DNA of 14,850 nt from an uncultured Burkholderiales bacterium. Lineage in GTDB: Bacteria > Pseudomonadota > Gammaproteobacteria > Burkholderiales > Burkholderiaceae_C. Position numbers and translations under genes: made by a program. Every line of letters starts with the position of its first letter. Positions within the stretch are counted from its first letter, which is position 1. Below, piece by piece: positions 1-8,513 of this stretch. The DNA is taken from contig CAIODE010000013.1 in assembly GCA_903856875.1 (NCBI GenBank), forward strand, positions 1-14,850. Direction: 5' to 3'. Under the pieces are notes generated by a model, which saw nothing but the letters and a program-made list of their open reading frames with translations, was not told the DNA's origin and made no database searches.

Positions 1-753
<753 letters not shown>

Positions 754-788
754 CTAGGCTCTTTAAAAATTAACTTTAACTTTTCAAC

Positions 789-1277
789 TTAGGCTAGCGG
801 GTGAAACACTTTGCGCCAGGCAAACACCACCCAATAAACCTTCATCGTGACCACAAGGCCCACCAACATGGCAGGCCAACTCAAATCTTTGACTACCCAG
901 ATTGCCGCATACAGCATGGCAATCGTGAGACCCATCTTGACCATTTCCCACAGCAAAAACGCAAAAACCGCAGTTCCTGAATTAATGGTGCTGGTTTTGC
1001 TGGTTAAGCCCCGCGCGAACAACGCTGCAGGAACCACCACCGCCAAAGCACCATAAGCTGCAGACCATGCCGCCGTTACCCGCCCCGTGAAGAGCAAAGT
1101 GAGGGCCGCAACAGCCAATCCAACCATGATTTGCGCCAAAACCACACGCCAAATGGAGAGTAGAGGCTGCTGAAGTCTTAGCTTTTGAGCTTCTTCAGCG
1201 GTCAGTGGCCTGAAATGATCAGCGCCATTGACATCACCCTCTTTGTCTACATCATTTTGTGGCGGTATTCTGGCCAT
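789..1277 (-). CDS. atpI: ATP synthase subunit I (AtpI-like assembly factor)
   Basis: A 162-residue inner-membrane protein with an acidic N-terminus (about residues 8-30) followed by four hydrophobic segments near 40-65, 70-90, 105-130 and 135-155. This is the form of the proteobacterial AtpI family, which is thought to help c-ring assembly or Mg2+ supply to the ATP synthase. The phrase AAYGALAVVVPAALFARGL (about 74-92) is typical of betaproteobacterial members. It is the first gene of the atp operon, directly before atpB, and a TATAAT-type promoter lies about 50 bases upstream. The family is poorly conserved, so the call rests on membrane pattern, length and position as much as on motifs. 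Confidence 0.88.
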   Translation of the reverse strand: MARIPPQNDVDKEGDVNGADHFRPLTAEEAQKLRLQQPLLSIWRVVLAQIMVGLAVAALTLLFTGRVTAAWSAAYGALAVVVPAALFARGLTSKTSTINSGTAVFAFLLWEMVKMGLTIAMLYAAIWVVKDLSWPAMLVGLVVTMKVYWVVFAWRKVFHPLA

Positions 1278-1326
1278 GTTTATTTACATCCAGGTTACAG
1301 ATACCCTTGGTTCCGCAAAGTCCACG

Positions 1327-1356
1327 ATTATAGGTGAAAACCCATACAGCTGAAAA
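1327..1356 (-). promoter_or_regulatory. Predicted sigma-70 promoter of the atp operon
   Basis: On the minus strand there is a perfect -10 hexamer TATAAT at 1332-1327 and a -35-like TTTTCA at 1356-1351, 18 bases apart. Transcription would start near 1320 and leave a leader of about 43 bases before the atpI ATG. It is the only strong promoter-like pair seen in the 136-base divergent gap between atpI and the copD-like gene. The call rests on consensus matching alone. Confidence 0.45.
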
Positions 1357-1364
1357 GGCTCACA

Positions 1365-1430
1365 ATGGAACCGGTCATTCAGCCACCCCCTGCCATCGAA
1401 ACGGTCATTCACCATGTACGAAATCATTAA
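1365..1430 (+). other. Possible 21-codon leader ORF overlapping the copD-like start
   Basis: ATG at 1365 opens a 21-codon frame ending TAA at 1428-1430, so it overlaps the first 17 bases of the copD-like gene in another frame. It has a better ribosome site (AAAAGG at 1353-1358, six bases ahead of the ATG) than the gene itself, which has none. The peptide holds two copies of a Val-Ile unit around a Pro-rich centre. It could couple translation into the downstream gene, or be chance; no homology is recognised. Confidence 0.25.
1372..1411. repeat. Pair of 10-base direct repeats, 30 bases apart
   Basis: CGGTCATTCA occurs at 1372-1381 and again at 1402-1411, just before the copD-like ATG at 1414. 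The exact 30-base period is close to three helical turns, as in tandem operator sites, but it is also ten codons, so it repeats Val-Ile in the short upstream ORF that spans it. No known operator was recognised. Confidence 0.4.
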
Positions 1431-1860
1431 ATTTGCCCACCTCTCAGCTGCCATTGTGTGGATAGGTGGCATGGCGCTCATGATTTGGGCCATTCGGCCC
1501 GTGGCCATTGCTCAACTGGAGCCGGTTCAACGCTTGCCTCTGTTGGCGGGCATCCTGACACGTTTTTTCAAAATTGTGGCTTTTTGCGTGCTGCTGTTAC
1601 TGGCAACGGGCGGCCTCATGCTGATGGGCGTCGACATGCGGCTTGCACCCAAAGGATGGCACGCCATGCTGGGCATTGGCCTGCTGATGTGCCTTGTTTT
1701 TGGGCATTTGTACTTTGGCCCGTTTCGCAAATTGAAATTGGCTTTGTCAAACGATGACCTGCCGAGTGCTGGCGCTCAATTGGCCAAAATTCATCGGCTG
1801 GTTCTTATAAACTTTGGCCTTAGCTGGTTGGCAGTAGGTTCTGTGGTCATTTGGCGTTAA
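1414..1860 (+). CDS. CopD-family small integral membrane protein
   Basis: A 148-residue protein with four predicted membrane helices near residues 5-28, 50-72, 83-103 and 127-146. It resembles the short CopD/DUF2269-like proteins of Proteobacteria. Histidines sit in or at the ends of helices at H9 (KFAHLSAAIVWIGG), H83, H98 and H127 and could bind haem or copper, as in the related CopD and HemJ folds. No other ATG or GTG lies upstream in frame before a stop at 1351-1353, so the start at 1414 is well set although no Shine-Dalgarno sequence precedes it. The gene is divergent from atpI and 43 bases ahead of ybeD. Copper transport is not shown by the sequence; a haem-related role is an alternative. 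Confidence 0.72.
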   Translation: MYEIIKFAHLSAAIVWIGGMALMIWAIRPVAIAQLEPVQRLPLLAGILTRFFKIVAFCVLLLLATGGLMLMGVDMRLAPKGWHAMLGIGLLMCLVFGHLYFGPFRKLKLALSNDDLPSAGAQLAKIHRLVLINFGLSWLAVGSVVIWR

Positions 1861-1903
1861 TCAAACCCGTGGCACCTTCCCTGGCTTTTCAACATCTAAT
1901 TTT

Positions 1904-2203
1904 ATGAGTGCCTCTTCACAGCCCCCCATTTCCACTGACGCTCAAAAAGAATCGCTGATTGAATACCCCTGTGACTTTCCCGTCAAAGTCATGGGCGCAA
2001 GGGTGGACGGTTTTGCAGAAGCCATGTGCCAAGTTGCCCAACAATTCGACCCCGACTTCAATCCGGCCACCCTTGAAATGCGGGCCAGCAAGGCAGGCAA
2101 CTACCTGAGTGTGACTCTCACCATCAGGGCCACAAGCCGAGAGCAACTGGACAATCTTTACCTCGCCCTCACGGGGCATCCCATGGTCAAAGTAGCGCTT
2201 TAA
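1904..2203 (+). CDS. ybeD: YbeD/DUF493 family protein
   Basis: A 99-residue cytosolic protein aligning by eye along its length with E. coli Ybe[14 protein letters not shown] (about 19-31), [16 protein letters not shown] (about 64-79) and the end HPMVKVAL. YbeD has an ACT-like ferredoxin fold; its biochemical role is not firmly known, and small-molecule-linked regulation of the neighbouring lip genes has been suggested. It sits 14 bases ahead of lipB, the position it holds in many Proteobacteria. The first 15 or so residues are a variable extension compared with E. coli. Confidence 0.9.
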   Translation: MSASSQPPISTDAQKESLIEYPCDFPVKVMGARVDGFAEAMCQVAQQFDPDFNPATLEMRASKAGNYLSVTLTIRATSREQLDNLYLALTGHPMVKVAL

Positions 2204-2217
2204 ATCAAGCCCCATTT

Positions 2218-2886
2218 ATGCTGGTCAAAAAACTCGGTCTGGCCCCCTACACGGACACCTACCAAGCCATGCAAAATTTCTCCGCGCAGCGCACGGCAAA
2301 TACGGCCGATGAGCTGTGGCTGTGCGAGCATGATCCAGTTTTCACCCAGGGTTTGGCTGGCTTGGCCAGCCATGTCTTCAATCCCGGCAGCATTCCTGTC
2401 ATCCCAACCAACCGAGGCGGTCAAGTGACCTACCATGGGCCAGGACAAGTCATGGCCTATCCCTTGTTGAATTTGCAGCGTGCGGGTTACTTTGTCAAAG
2501 AGTATGTGTACCGGCTTGAAGAGTCGGTCATCCGCACCTTGGCTCATTTTGGCGTGACGGGCCACCGTGTGGCCAATGCCCCAGGCATCTATGTGCGTCT
2601 GGCTGACCCCTTTGCGCACAGCGCATTGACAGGGCCCGTCTTGCCCCATGACCGTTTCAAAGGTCTGGGAAAAATCAGTGCTTTAGGCATCAAGGTTTCA
2701 CGCCATTGCAGCTACCACGGGTTGGCGCTGAACGTGAAAATGGACCTTGAGCCCTTTGACCGCATCAATCCATGTGGCTATGCTGGCTTGCAATCGGTCG
2801 ACCTTTTTACAATTGGGGTCAACACCTCTTGCGAAGAAGCGGCAGACGTATTGGCGAACAAGCTCACCGCCCTGCTGGCACCCTGA
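2218..2886 (+). CDS. lipB: Lipoyl(octanoyl) transferase LipB
   Basis: LipB moves the octanoyl group from acyl carrier protein onto the lipoyl domains of pyruvate and 2-oxoglutarate dehydrogenase complexes and the glycine cleavage H protein, ready for LipA. The 222-residue protein has the signature [11 protein letters not shown] at 66-76, the catalytic Lys in [10 protein letters not shown] (K152) and the acyl-carrying Cys in NPCGYAG (C186). Length is normal. A short loop around residues 128-146 ([18 protein letters not shown]) lies between the two catalytic regions and looks like a local insertion relative to E. coli. It is followed after 15 bases by lipA, so the pair is very likely cotranscribed. 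The ribosome site is weak. Confidence 0.97.
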   Translation: MLVKKLGLAPYTDTYQAMQNFSAQRTANTADELWLCEHDPVFTQGLAGLASHVFNPGSIPVIPTNRGGQVTYHGPGQVMAYPLLNLQRAGYFVKEYVYRLEESVIRTLAHFGVTGHRVANAPGIYVRLADPFAHSALTGPVLPHDRFKGLGKISALGIKVSRHCSYHGLALNVKMDLEPFDRINPCGYAGLQSVDLFTIGVNTSCEEAADVLANKLTALLAP

Positions 2887-2901
2887 CACTGAAAGAATGC
2901 A

Positions 2902-3903
2902 ATGACCAAAGAATTTAGCACCTCAGGCCCTGTTGTGCGTGAGGCCCAATCCCAAGAAAACTATGACCCGATGGCCAAGCAAAAAGCGGCCGCCAAGTTG
3001 TCTCGCATTCCCATCAAGGTGATGCCCGGAGAGGTCCTAAAAAAGCCCGACTGGATTCGCGTCAAAGCCGGCTCACCCACCACCCGCTTCTACGAAATCA
3101 AAGACATCCTTCGCAAAAATAAATTGGTCACTGTTTGTGAAGAAGCCAGTTGCCCCAACATTGGCGAATGTTTTGGCAAAGGCACGGCCACCTTCATGAT
3201 CATGGGAGACAAGTGCACTCGGCGTTGCCCATTTTGTGACGTCGGTCATGGCCGCCCCGATGCATTGGATGTGAACGAGCCCAGCAACTTGGCTCGCACC
3301 ATTGCCGACTTGAAATTGACTTATGTGGTGATCACCAGCGTCGATCGCGATGACTTGCGCGATGGGGGTGCTGGCCATTTCGTCGATTGCATTCGCGAAA
3401 CGCGTGCGCTTTCACCCAAAACTCAAATTGAAGTTTTGGTGCCTGACTTTCGTGGTCGCGATGATCGCGCGCTGGAAATTTTGAAAGCAGCACCGCCAGA
3501 CATCATGAATCACAATTTAGAAACCGTGCCACGCTTGTACAAAGAAGTTCGCCCTGGTTCAGACTATCAATTTTCTTTGCAATTGTTGAAAAAATTCAAA
3601 GCGCTGTTTCCGCATGTGCCAACCAAAAGTGGGCTGATGGTCGGTCTTGGTGAAACAGACGAAGAGATTTTGCAAGTCATGCAAGAAATGCGCGATCACA
3701 ACATCGAAATGCTCACCTTAGGACAGTATCTTGCGCCGTCCACCAGTCACTTAACAGTCAAACGCTATGTTCATCCCGACACCTTCAAAATGTTTGAAGA
3801 AAAAGCTTATGAGATGGGCTTCAAACATGCTGCCGTAGGTGCCATGGTTCGCTCAAGTTATCACGCAGACACTCAAGCGCACGCTGCAAGTTTGGCGCGT
3901 TGA
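2902..3903 (+). CDS. lipA: Lipoyl synthase LipA (radical SAM)
   Basis: LipA inserts two sulfur atoms into octanoyl groups to give lipoyl cofactors. The 333-residue protein shows the LipA-specific auxiliary [4Fe-4S] cysteines C79, C84 and C90 ([12 protein letters not shown]) and the radical SAM motif C105-x3-C109-x2-C112 (CTRRCPFC). The C-terminal RSSYHAD (about 317-323) supplies the Ser ligand of the auxiliary cluster. An N-terminal extension of about 40 residues, with a charged run near 25-35, is usual in Burkholderiales. The TGA stop shares its A with the ATG of the next gene (TGATG at 3901-3905), which suggests coupled translation with the exporter. Confidence 0.98.
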   Translation: MTKEFSTSGPVVREAQSQENYDPMAKQKAAAKLSRIPIKVMPGEVLKKPDWIRVKAGSPTTRFYEIKDILRKNKLVTVCEEASCPNIGECFGKGTATFMIMGDKCTRRCPFCDVGHGRPDALDVNEPSNLARTIADLKLTYVVITSVDRDDLRDGGAGHFVDCIRETRALSPKTQIEVLVPDFRGRDDRALEILKAAPPDIMNHNLETVPRLYKEVRPGSDYQFSLQLLKKFKALFPHVPTKSGLMVGLGETDEEILQVMQEMRDHNIEMLTLGQYLAPSTSHLTVKRYVHPDTFKMFEEKAYEMGFKHAAVGAMVRSSYHADTQAHAASLAR

Positions 3904-4799
3904 TGCGGCAAAGTGTTCGCGCTACATGGTTGGCATTGGGCGCCATTGCGCTGTGGGCCACGTTGGCGCCCGTAGGCGTGCGTTTGTCGCACTTGCCGCC
4001 TTTTTTAACCGCCGGCTGCGCGCTTCTCATTGGCAGCTTGGTGGCATTGCCTTGGTCAGGTTTTCAATGGCGCTTGGCCCTCGTGCCTGCTAAAACGCTG
4101 GCGCTTGGCATTTATGGTTTGTTTGGTTATCACTTTCTTCTGTTCTTGGCCTTTCGCACAGCGCCCGCTGTTCAGGCCAACTTGGTGAACTATTTGTGGC
4201 CTTTGTTGATCGTGGTCTTGGCGCCTTTGTTTCACAAAAATAGCCGCCTCCATCTTCGGCAAGTGTTAGCGGCGCTGACCGGTTTAACGGGCGCCGTTTT
4301 GGTCATGACCAATGGCCAAGCCATGGTTGTCGATTTCAATTTGGGCTACTTAGCAGCCTTGGCTTCTGCTTTCATTTGGGCCACCTACTCGCTCATGACA
4401 CAGCGTTTTGCTGCCTTTCACACGGCCGCCATCGGTACCTTTGGTTTTGTCTCTGGCGTTTTGTCTTTGGTGTGTCACTTTTTACTAGAAACACCTGTGG
4501 CACTCAGTTGGAACGATGCTGGTTTGCTGTCATGGATGGGCCTTGGCCCTTTGGGCCTGGCTTTTTATTTATGGGATGCTGCATTGAAGAATGGCAATGC
4601 CCAACAGATCGGCTTGCTGAGTTTTTTAACGCCTCTTTGCTCTACCTTGCTGCTGTTGATTGACAGACAAGAGGCGCTCACCAGTTTGGTCGCCTGGGCA
4701 GGGGTGTTAATTGTGGGTGGCGCTTGGTTAGGGCGACCTCACAATGCAAATGAAGCCGCCAACGATCCTCAATTTGAAATCAAGTCGAACCCAACTTAA
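3903..4799 (+). CDS. DMT-family EamA transporter, YddG-like exporter
   Basis: A 298-residue inner-membrane protein with about ten hydrophobic segments arranged as two EamA repeats (about 5-135 and 150-275). The phrases ATWLALGAIALWATLAP near the N-terminus and NYLWPLLIVVLAPLF near residue 97 recall E. coli YddG, an aromatic amino acid exporter of the drug/metabolite superfamily. The start ATG at 3903 overlaps the lipA stop by one base; an in-frame TTG at 3900 is possible but less likely. The last 20 or so residues are hydrophilic. Substrate cannot be read from sequence, and linkage to lipA need not mean a lipoate-related role. Confidence 0.85.
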   Translation: MRQSVRATWLALGAIALWATLAPVGVRLSHLPPFLTAGCALLIGSLVALPWSGFQWRLALVPAKTLALGIYGLFGYHFLLFLAFRTAPAVQANLVNYLWPLLIVVLAPLFHKNSRLHLRQVLAALTGLTGAVLVMTNGQAMVVDFNLGYLAALASAFIWATYSLMTQRFAAFHTAAIGTFGFVSGVLSLVCHFLLETPVALSWNDAGLLSWMGLGPLGLAFYLWDAALKNGNAQQIGLLSFLTPLCSTLLLLIDRQEALTSLVAWAGVLIVGGAWLGRPHNANEAANDPQFEIKSNPT

Positions 4800-4827
4800 G
4801 AGGTGTTCGAACTAAGCGGGTATCGAG

Positions 4828-6579
4828 CTAGTTGTTCATCAAACTTGCGGGGTCATCAGACTCAAGCACTTGTTGCGCAAAGGCTTTGAGTTTTTCAGCG
4901 TCAGATCGCAAAATTTGCTGCTTAACCTGAAGCACCTGTGAAGGGTGCATGGAAAAACTTTTGAGGCCCATGCCCAACAACAAACGGGTCATGCTGACAT
5001 CACCGGCCATCTCGCCACACACCGACACGCGCTTGCCTTGTGATGCTCCTTCGGCAATGGTGTCTGCCACCAATCGAAGCACTGCAGGGTGCAAGGGGTC
5101 GTACAAATGCGCCACGCTTTCATCAGCACGGTCAATGGCCAAAGTGTACTGAATGAGATCGTTGGTGCCGATCGATAGATAGTCAAAGTGCTTTAAGAAC
5201 AATTTAAGCGACAAAGCCGCAGCCGGAATTTCAATCATGGCGCCAAGTTGAACAGAGCCATACACCACACCGCGCGCATCCAAATCGTGTTGCGCCTGCT
5301 TGACCAAGGCCACAGTCTGATAAATTTCACTGGCATGCGCCAGCATAGGAACAAGCAAATTCACTTTGCCCAAAGCAGCCGCTCTCAGAATAGCCCGCAA
5401 TTGGGTTAAGAACATTTCGGGATCGGCCAAGCTCCAGCGAATAGCGCGCAAGCCAAGTGCAGGATTTAAATGGGCCGCATCGTGCCGCGCTTCATCTAAA
5501 GGTTTGTCTGCTCCCACATCGACTGTGCGAATGGTGACAGGCAAACCCTTCATGCCTTCTACAGCACGTCGATATTGCTCGAACTGCTCTTCTTCATCTG
5601 GCAAATTACCTTGGCGACCCATGAACAAAAATTCACTGCGAAAAAGTCCAACGCCGACAGCACCCACCAACAAAGCGGCCTTGGTATCTTCAGGCATTTC
5701 AATGTTCGCAAGCAATTCAATTTTTTGGCCATCTAGCGTGACCGAAGGCGTGTGGCGAAGGCGTGTCAGGCGCTCGCGCTCTAAATCACCTTGTCGCTGC
5801 TTGAAACCATACTCGGCCAAGATGATGGAGGACGGGTCAACGATGACCACGCCCGCATCACCATCGATGATGATCCAATCGTCTTGTCGAATGAGTTGGC
5901 TGGCGCTGCGTGCACCGACCACAGCAGGAATGTCTAAGCTCCTGGCCACAATGGCGGTATGCGAAGTTTTACCGCCAACGTCGGTCACAAAACCGGTGAA
6001 AACACTTTGCTTAAATTGCAGCATGTCGGCAGGCGACAAATCATGCGCTACCAAGACCAGCGGCACGTCTAAGGTGTCGCCCAATTGCAACTCTTGTTGA
6101 GGCCTTGCATGCGGCTTGGTTCGCACAACATGGGGGTTGCCGCCTTTTAAGAAATGCAGCACACGTTCTGTGACTTGCTCAAGGTCTGACTTGCGCTCGC
6201 GCAAATAGGCATCTTCCATTTCGTCAAACTGGCGGCCAATCACTTCCATTTGACTGCTGAGCGCCCACTCGGCGTTGTAAAGCCGCGTTTCGATCCAATG
6301 CTTCACACTCAATGACAAAGTTTCGTCTTCTAGCAGCATCAAGTGAACATCTAGCAAGGCGCCCAATTCTGGTGGTGCATCGGCGGTCAGTTCATGTTGA
6401 AGCCGTGTGAGTTCTTCGATCACGGCATTGCGGGCTTTTCGCAGACGGCCAATTTCCGCTTCAACTTGATCAGGCTGTATGAAGTAGTGGGCAACATCGA
6501 CACGGCTTGAAGCCACCAGCACCGCTCGCCCAATGGCGATGCCTCTTGCAACCGCTAGGCCGTGAATGCTGAAGGTCAT
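4828..6579 (-). CDS. ptsI: PEP-protein phosphotransferase, PTS enzyme I
   Basis: Enzyme I takes the phosphate from phosphoenolpyruvate and passes it to HPr. The 583-residue length is normal. The N-terminal half has the HPr-binding helical region and the phosphorylated His in GGKTSHTAIVARS (H207). The C-terminal barrel has LFRSEFLFMGR (about 314-324), SIGTNDLIQYTLAIDRAD, and the catalytic Cys in CGEMAGD (C521). No GAF domain is present, so this is the EI form rather than PtsP of the nitrogen PTS. Its ATG overlaps the ptsH stop (ATGA), and GAGGG a few bases upstream inside ptsH gives a ribosome site. It is the last gene of the five-gene cluster and ends 28 bases from the convergent EamA gene. 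Confidence 0.96.
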   Translation of the reverse strand: MTFSIHGLAVARGIAIGRAVLVASSRVDVAHYFIQPDQVEAEIGRLRKARNAVIEELTRLQHELTADAPPELGALLDVHLMLLEDETLSLSVKHWIETRLYNAEWALSSQMEVIGRQFDEMEDAYLRERKSDLEQVTERVLHFLKGGNPHVVRTKPHARPQQELQLGDTLDVPLVLVAHDLSPADMLQFKQSVFTGFVTDVGGKTSHTAIVARSLDIPAVVGARSASQLIRQDDWIIIDGDAGVVIVDPSSIILAEYGFKQRQGDLERERLTRLRHTPSVTLDGQKIELLANIEMPEDTKAALLVGAVGVGLFRSEFLFMGRQGNLPDEEEQFEQYRRAVEGMKGLPVTIRTVDVGADKPLDEARHDAAHLNPALGLRAIRWSLADPEMFLTQLRAILRAAALGKVNLLVPMLAHASEIYQTVALVKQAQHDLDARGVVYGSVQLGAMIEIPAAALSLKLFLKHFDYLSIGTNDLIQYTLAIDRADESVAHLYDPLHPAVLRLVADTIAEGASQGKRVSVCGEMAGDVSMTRLLLGMGLKSFSMHPSQVLQVKQQILRSDAEKLKAFAQQVLESDDPASLMNN

Positions 6580-6845
6580 TCACCCTCGCCAAATTTATCG
6601 GCGATCAATGCCAGCAAGGCATCCAAGGCTTCTTGGGCTTGATCACCCTCGGTGTCAATTGTGACTTCACTGCCAATGCCAGCGGCCAACATCATCACAC
6701 CCATGATGCTTTTGGCATTGACTCGGCGCTCACCTTTGGTCATCCAAACTTCACATGGAAAACCACCCGCCAACTTGGTCAATTTGGCGGAGGCACGTGC
6801 GTGTAATCCGAGTTTATTGATGATGGTCGTGGTAGCTTGAAGCAT
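6576..6845 (-). CDS. ptsH: Phosphocarrier protein HPr
   Basis: HPr shuttles phosphate from enzyme I to EIIA. The 89-residue protein has the active His15 in KLGLHARAS and Ser46 in NAKSIMGVMML, the site used by HPr kinase where that enzyme exists. The reading frame is open further upstream, but family length and an AGGACC-type ribosome site (about 8 bases before) favour ATG at 6845-6843. The first 32 bases overlap the 3' end of the EIIA gene in another frame, and its stop overlaps the ptsI ATG. This overlap chain points to one mRNA with coupled translation. Confidence 0.95.
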   Translation of the reverse strand: MLQATTTIINKLGLHARASAKLTKLAGGFPCEVWMTKGERRVNAKSIMGVMMLAAGIGSEVTIDTEGDQAQEALDALLALIADKFGEGE

Positions 6846-7257
6846 TTTGAGGTCCTGTTTGATTTTGCGGCGCAGTACAGCCGACGGGCATGATGCCTTG
6901 AGAGCCACCCGCTTGCGCACGCGCGGCCAACGCATCTAAAGTTTCATGGCGATAACAAACGCTTCGAAGCAACATGGGCAAGTTCACACCTGCGAGCAAT
7001 CGGGTGTCAATGCCATCGTTGAGTTTTTGCGCCACATTGGAAGGAGTGGCGCCAAACACGTCGCTCAAAAGCAGTACCTCTGTGGTGTTCAGCTGGGCCA
7101 TGGCCGCCTTGGCCAGCACCAGGCTTTCTTCAGGGCTGGCACTGGGTGCAATGTCCAATGCCAAAATACCTGAAGCACATTCGGGAAAAACGTGCAGCGC
7201 GCAATCGCGCAAGGCCGAAGCCAGCGGTGCGTGTGCGATGATGAGAATTCCAATCAT
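6814..7257 (-). CDS. PTS EIIA component, mannose family (ManX/PtsM-like)
   Basis: A 147-residue single-domain EIIA(Man). It has the phosphoacceptor His9 in MIGILIIAHAPLASAL, then LLLSDVFGATPSNVAQKL (about 62-79) and LLAGVNLPMLLRSVCYR (about 87-103), all typical of the fold. The EIIB, EIIC and EIID parts of a mannose permease are not adjacent. In Burkholderiales such as Ralstonia this EIIA-HPr-EI set is known as an incomplete PTS with regulatory effects, including on polyhydroxybutyrate turnover, so a signalling role is inferred here. The last ten or so residues (NASSYHDHHQ) are encoded over the ptsH start. Its ATG overlaps the stop of the MFS gene. Confidence 0.92.
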   Translation of the reverse strand: MIGILIIAHAPLASALRDCALHVFPECASGILALDIAPSASPEESLVLAKAAMAQLNTTEVLLLSDVFGATPSNVAQKLNDGIDTRLLAGVNLPMLLRSVCYRHETLDALAARAQAGGSQGIMPVGCTAPQNQTGPQNASSYHDHHQ

Positions 7258-8513
7258 GCTGAATTATCGCGGTTTGCCAATTGAAAATAAACATAGGACG
7301 CCACAGCGCAAAGGCCAAATACTGAAAAAGCAGCTTGAAAGGCCAAAACCGGCGGCCATCCAAACGACTTGAACAGGTCAATGCCCAATCCGATGCCCCA
7401 CTGAACCACAAACACACCGCCGAATACAACGAGGTTGTAGGCAGAGAGTGCGCGGCCTGCCAAGTGGGATGGAAAGGCCATGCCCACAGCAGGTTGTGCC
7501 AAAGCAACAAAGGTGCTGCTGATGCAAAACAAACTCAAGGCCCAGGCTGTGTGACCCCCCATTTGAGGCCCCGACAGAACGATCCAAGCGAGCACCACGA
7601 AGCTAATGGGTTGGCCCCATGAAATGATTTGATTGGGCAAAATGCCGCGCTTTGCCAAACGGGGTGTGACCAGACCCCAAATCCAGAAAGTCACCAGCAT
7701 GGCAAGGTTGATGCCAAACAAACCCGTTGCAGCATCCAGCGGCGAGTAGCCTCCCACCACGGTCATCCAAGGCGCTGCCCAAAGTGTCTGAAGGGCCAAC
7801 AAACCACCGTAGCAAAAAAAGCCAATGGGCGCCATTCGCCAAAAATAGGCACTGCGCCAAATGGGGCCGTAGCCCTCTTCAGTTTCGATGGCTTTCAGTT
7901 GCGGGTCTTGTGGGGCTGTTTCTGGCTTTTCCCACACGGGCACCAAAACATAAATCATGACCATTGACAAAATAACCAGAACCGCCAGGCCTGCAAAAAT
8001 GGCGCGCCAGCCCATGATCGGCATCAACCATTGGACCGGTAAGGTGGAAGAAACCATGCCCAAAGATCCCGTCATCAGCATCCAAGAGTTGGCCCGCAAC
8101 TGCGCGCCTGGCGCCATCCATCGTCTGTAGCCCGTCAAGGGCGCCATCAAACAAGCACTCACCCCCACGCCACACAAAACACGGGCCAGCCAAAGGCCCA
8201 TGAAACTTTGGGCCAATGCAAAAGCGATGCAGCCCAATACGGCCACGACCAAGAATGCCAACAAGACTTTTTTAGGGCCATGCTTGTCAAGCCATTTGCC
8301 CAAAGGAAGTTGAGTGGCTGCAAATCCGAGAAAGTAGCCCCCCGCAAGCAGACCCAAATCTTGCGCTGAAAGCGCCAACTCTTGGGTCAAGGTGGGTGAC
8401 AAGGTCGCCGTGATTGCGCGCACCAAGGCTGATAAAAAATATGCAGACGCAAAGGCCAAAAAGACCCCCACCATTTGTCGGCGTCCCAAAAAGGGGCTGG
8501 TCCTTGTGTTCAT
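7254..8513 (-). CDS. MFS transporter
   Basis: A 419-residue inner-membrane protein with about twelve hydrophobic segments and the MFS motif-A loop GKWLDKHGPKK at 72-82 between helices 2 and 3. A hydrophilic loop around residues 195-220 divides the two six-helix halves. The overall pattern suits an anion or nitrate/cyanate-type MFS, but the substrate cannot be told. It overlaps the upstream lipoprotein gene and the downstream EIIA gene by four bases each (ATGA), so it is a firm member of the PTS operon. A permease controlled by, or feeding, the phosphorelay is an attractive inference and not shown. Confidence 0.9.
   Translation of the reverse strand: MNTRTSPFLGRRQMVGVFLAFASAYFLSALVRAITATLSPTLTQELALSAQDLGLLAGGYFLGFAATQLPLGKWLDKHGPKKVLLAFLVVAVLGCIAFALAQSFMGLWLARVLCGVGVSACLMAPLTGYRRWMAPGAQLRANSWMLMTGSLGMVSSTLPVQWLMPIMGWRAIFAGLAVLVILSMVMIYVLVPVWEKPETAPQDPQLKAIETEEGYGPIWRSAYFWRMAPIGFFCYGGLLALQTLWAAPWMTVVGGYSPLDAATGLFGINLAMLVTFWIWGLVTPRLAKRGILPNQIISWGQPISFVVLAWIVLSGPQMGGHTAWALSLFCISSTFVALAQPAVGMAFPSHLAGRALSAYNLVVFGGVFVVQWGIGLGIDLFKSFGWPPVLAFQAAFSVFGLCAVASYVYFQLANRDNSA

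Noticed and set aside
1307..1334. Plus-strand promoter TTGGTT...TATAGG for the copD-like gene
   Set aside because: Only partial matches to both hexamers with a 16-base spacer, and it overlaps the much better minus-strand TATAAT; too weak to list as a feature.
4803..4815. GTTCGAAC palindrome between the EamA gene and ptsI as a terminator
   Set aside because: The stem is too short, with no loop and no T run on either strand.
5366..6100. 244-codon plus-strand frame inside ptsI
   Set aside because: Antisense to a conserved enzyme I. Its Ser/Lys/Thr-rich, low-complexity translation is the usual by-product of codon bias on the other strand.
6846..6935. N-terminal extension of HPr (30 residues)
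   Set aside because: It lies fully inside the EIIA gene, has no HPr homology, and a good ribosome site precedes the ATG at 6845.
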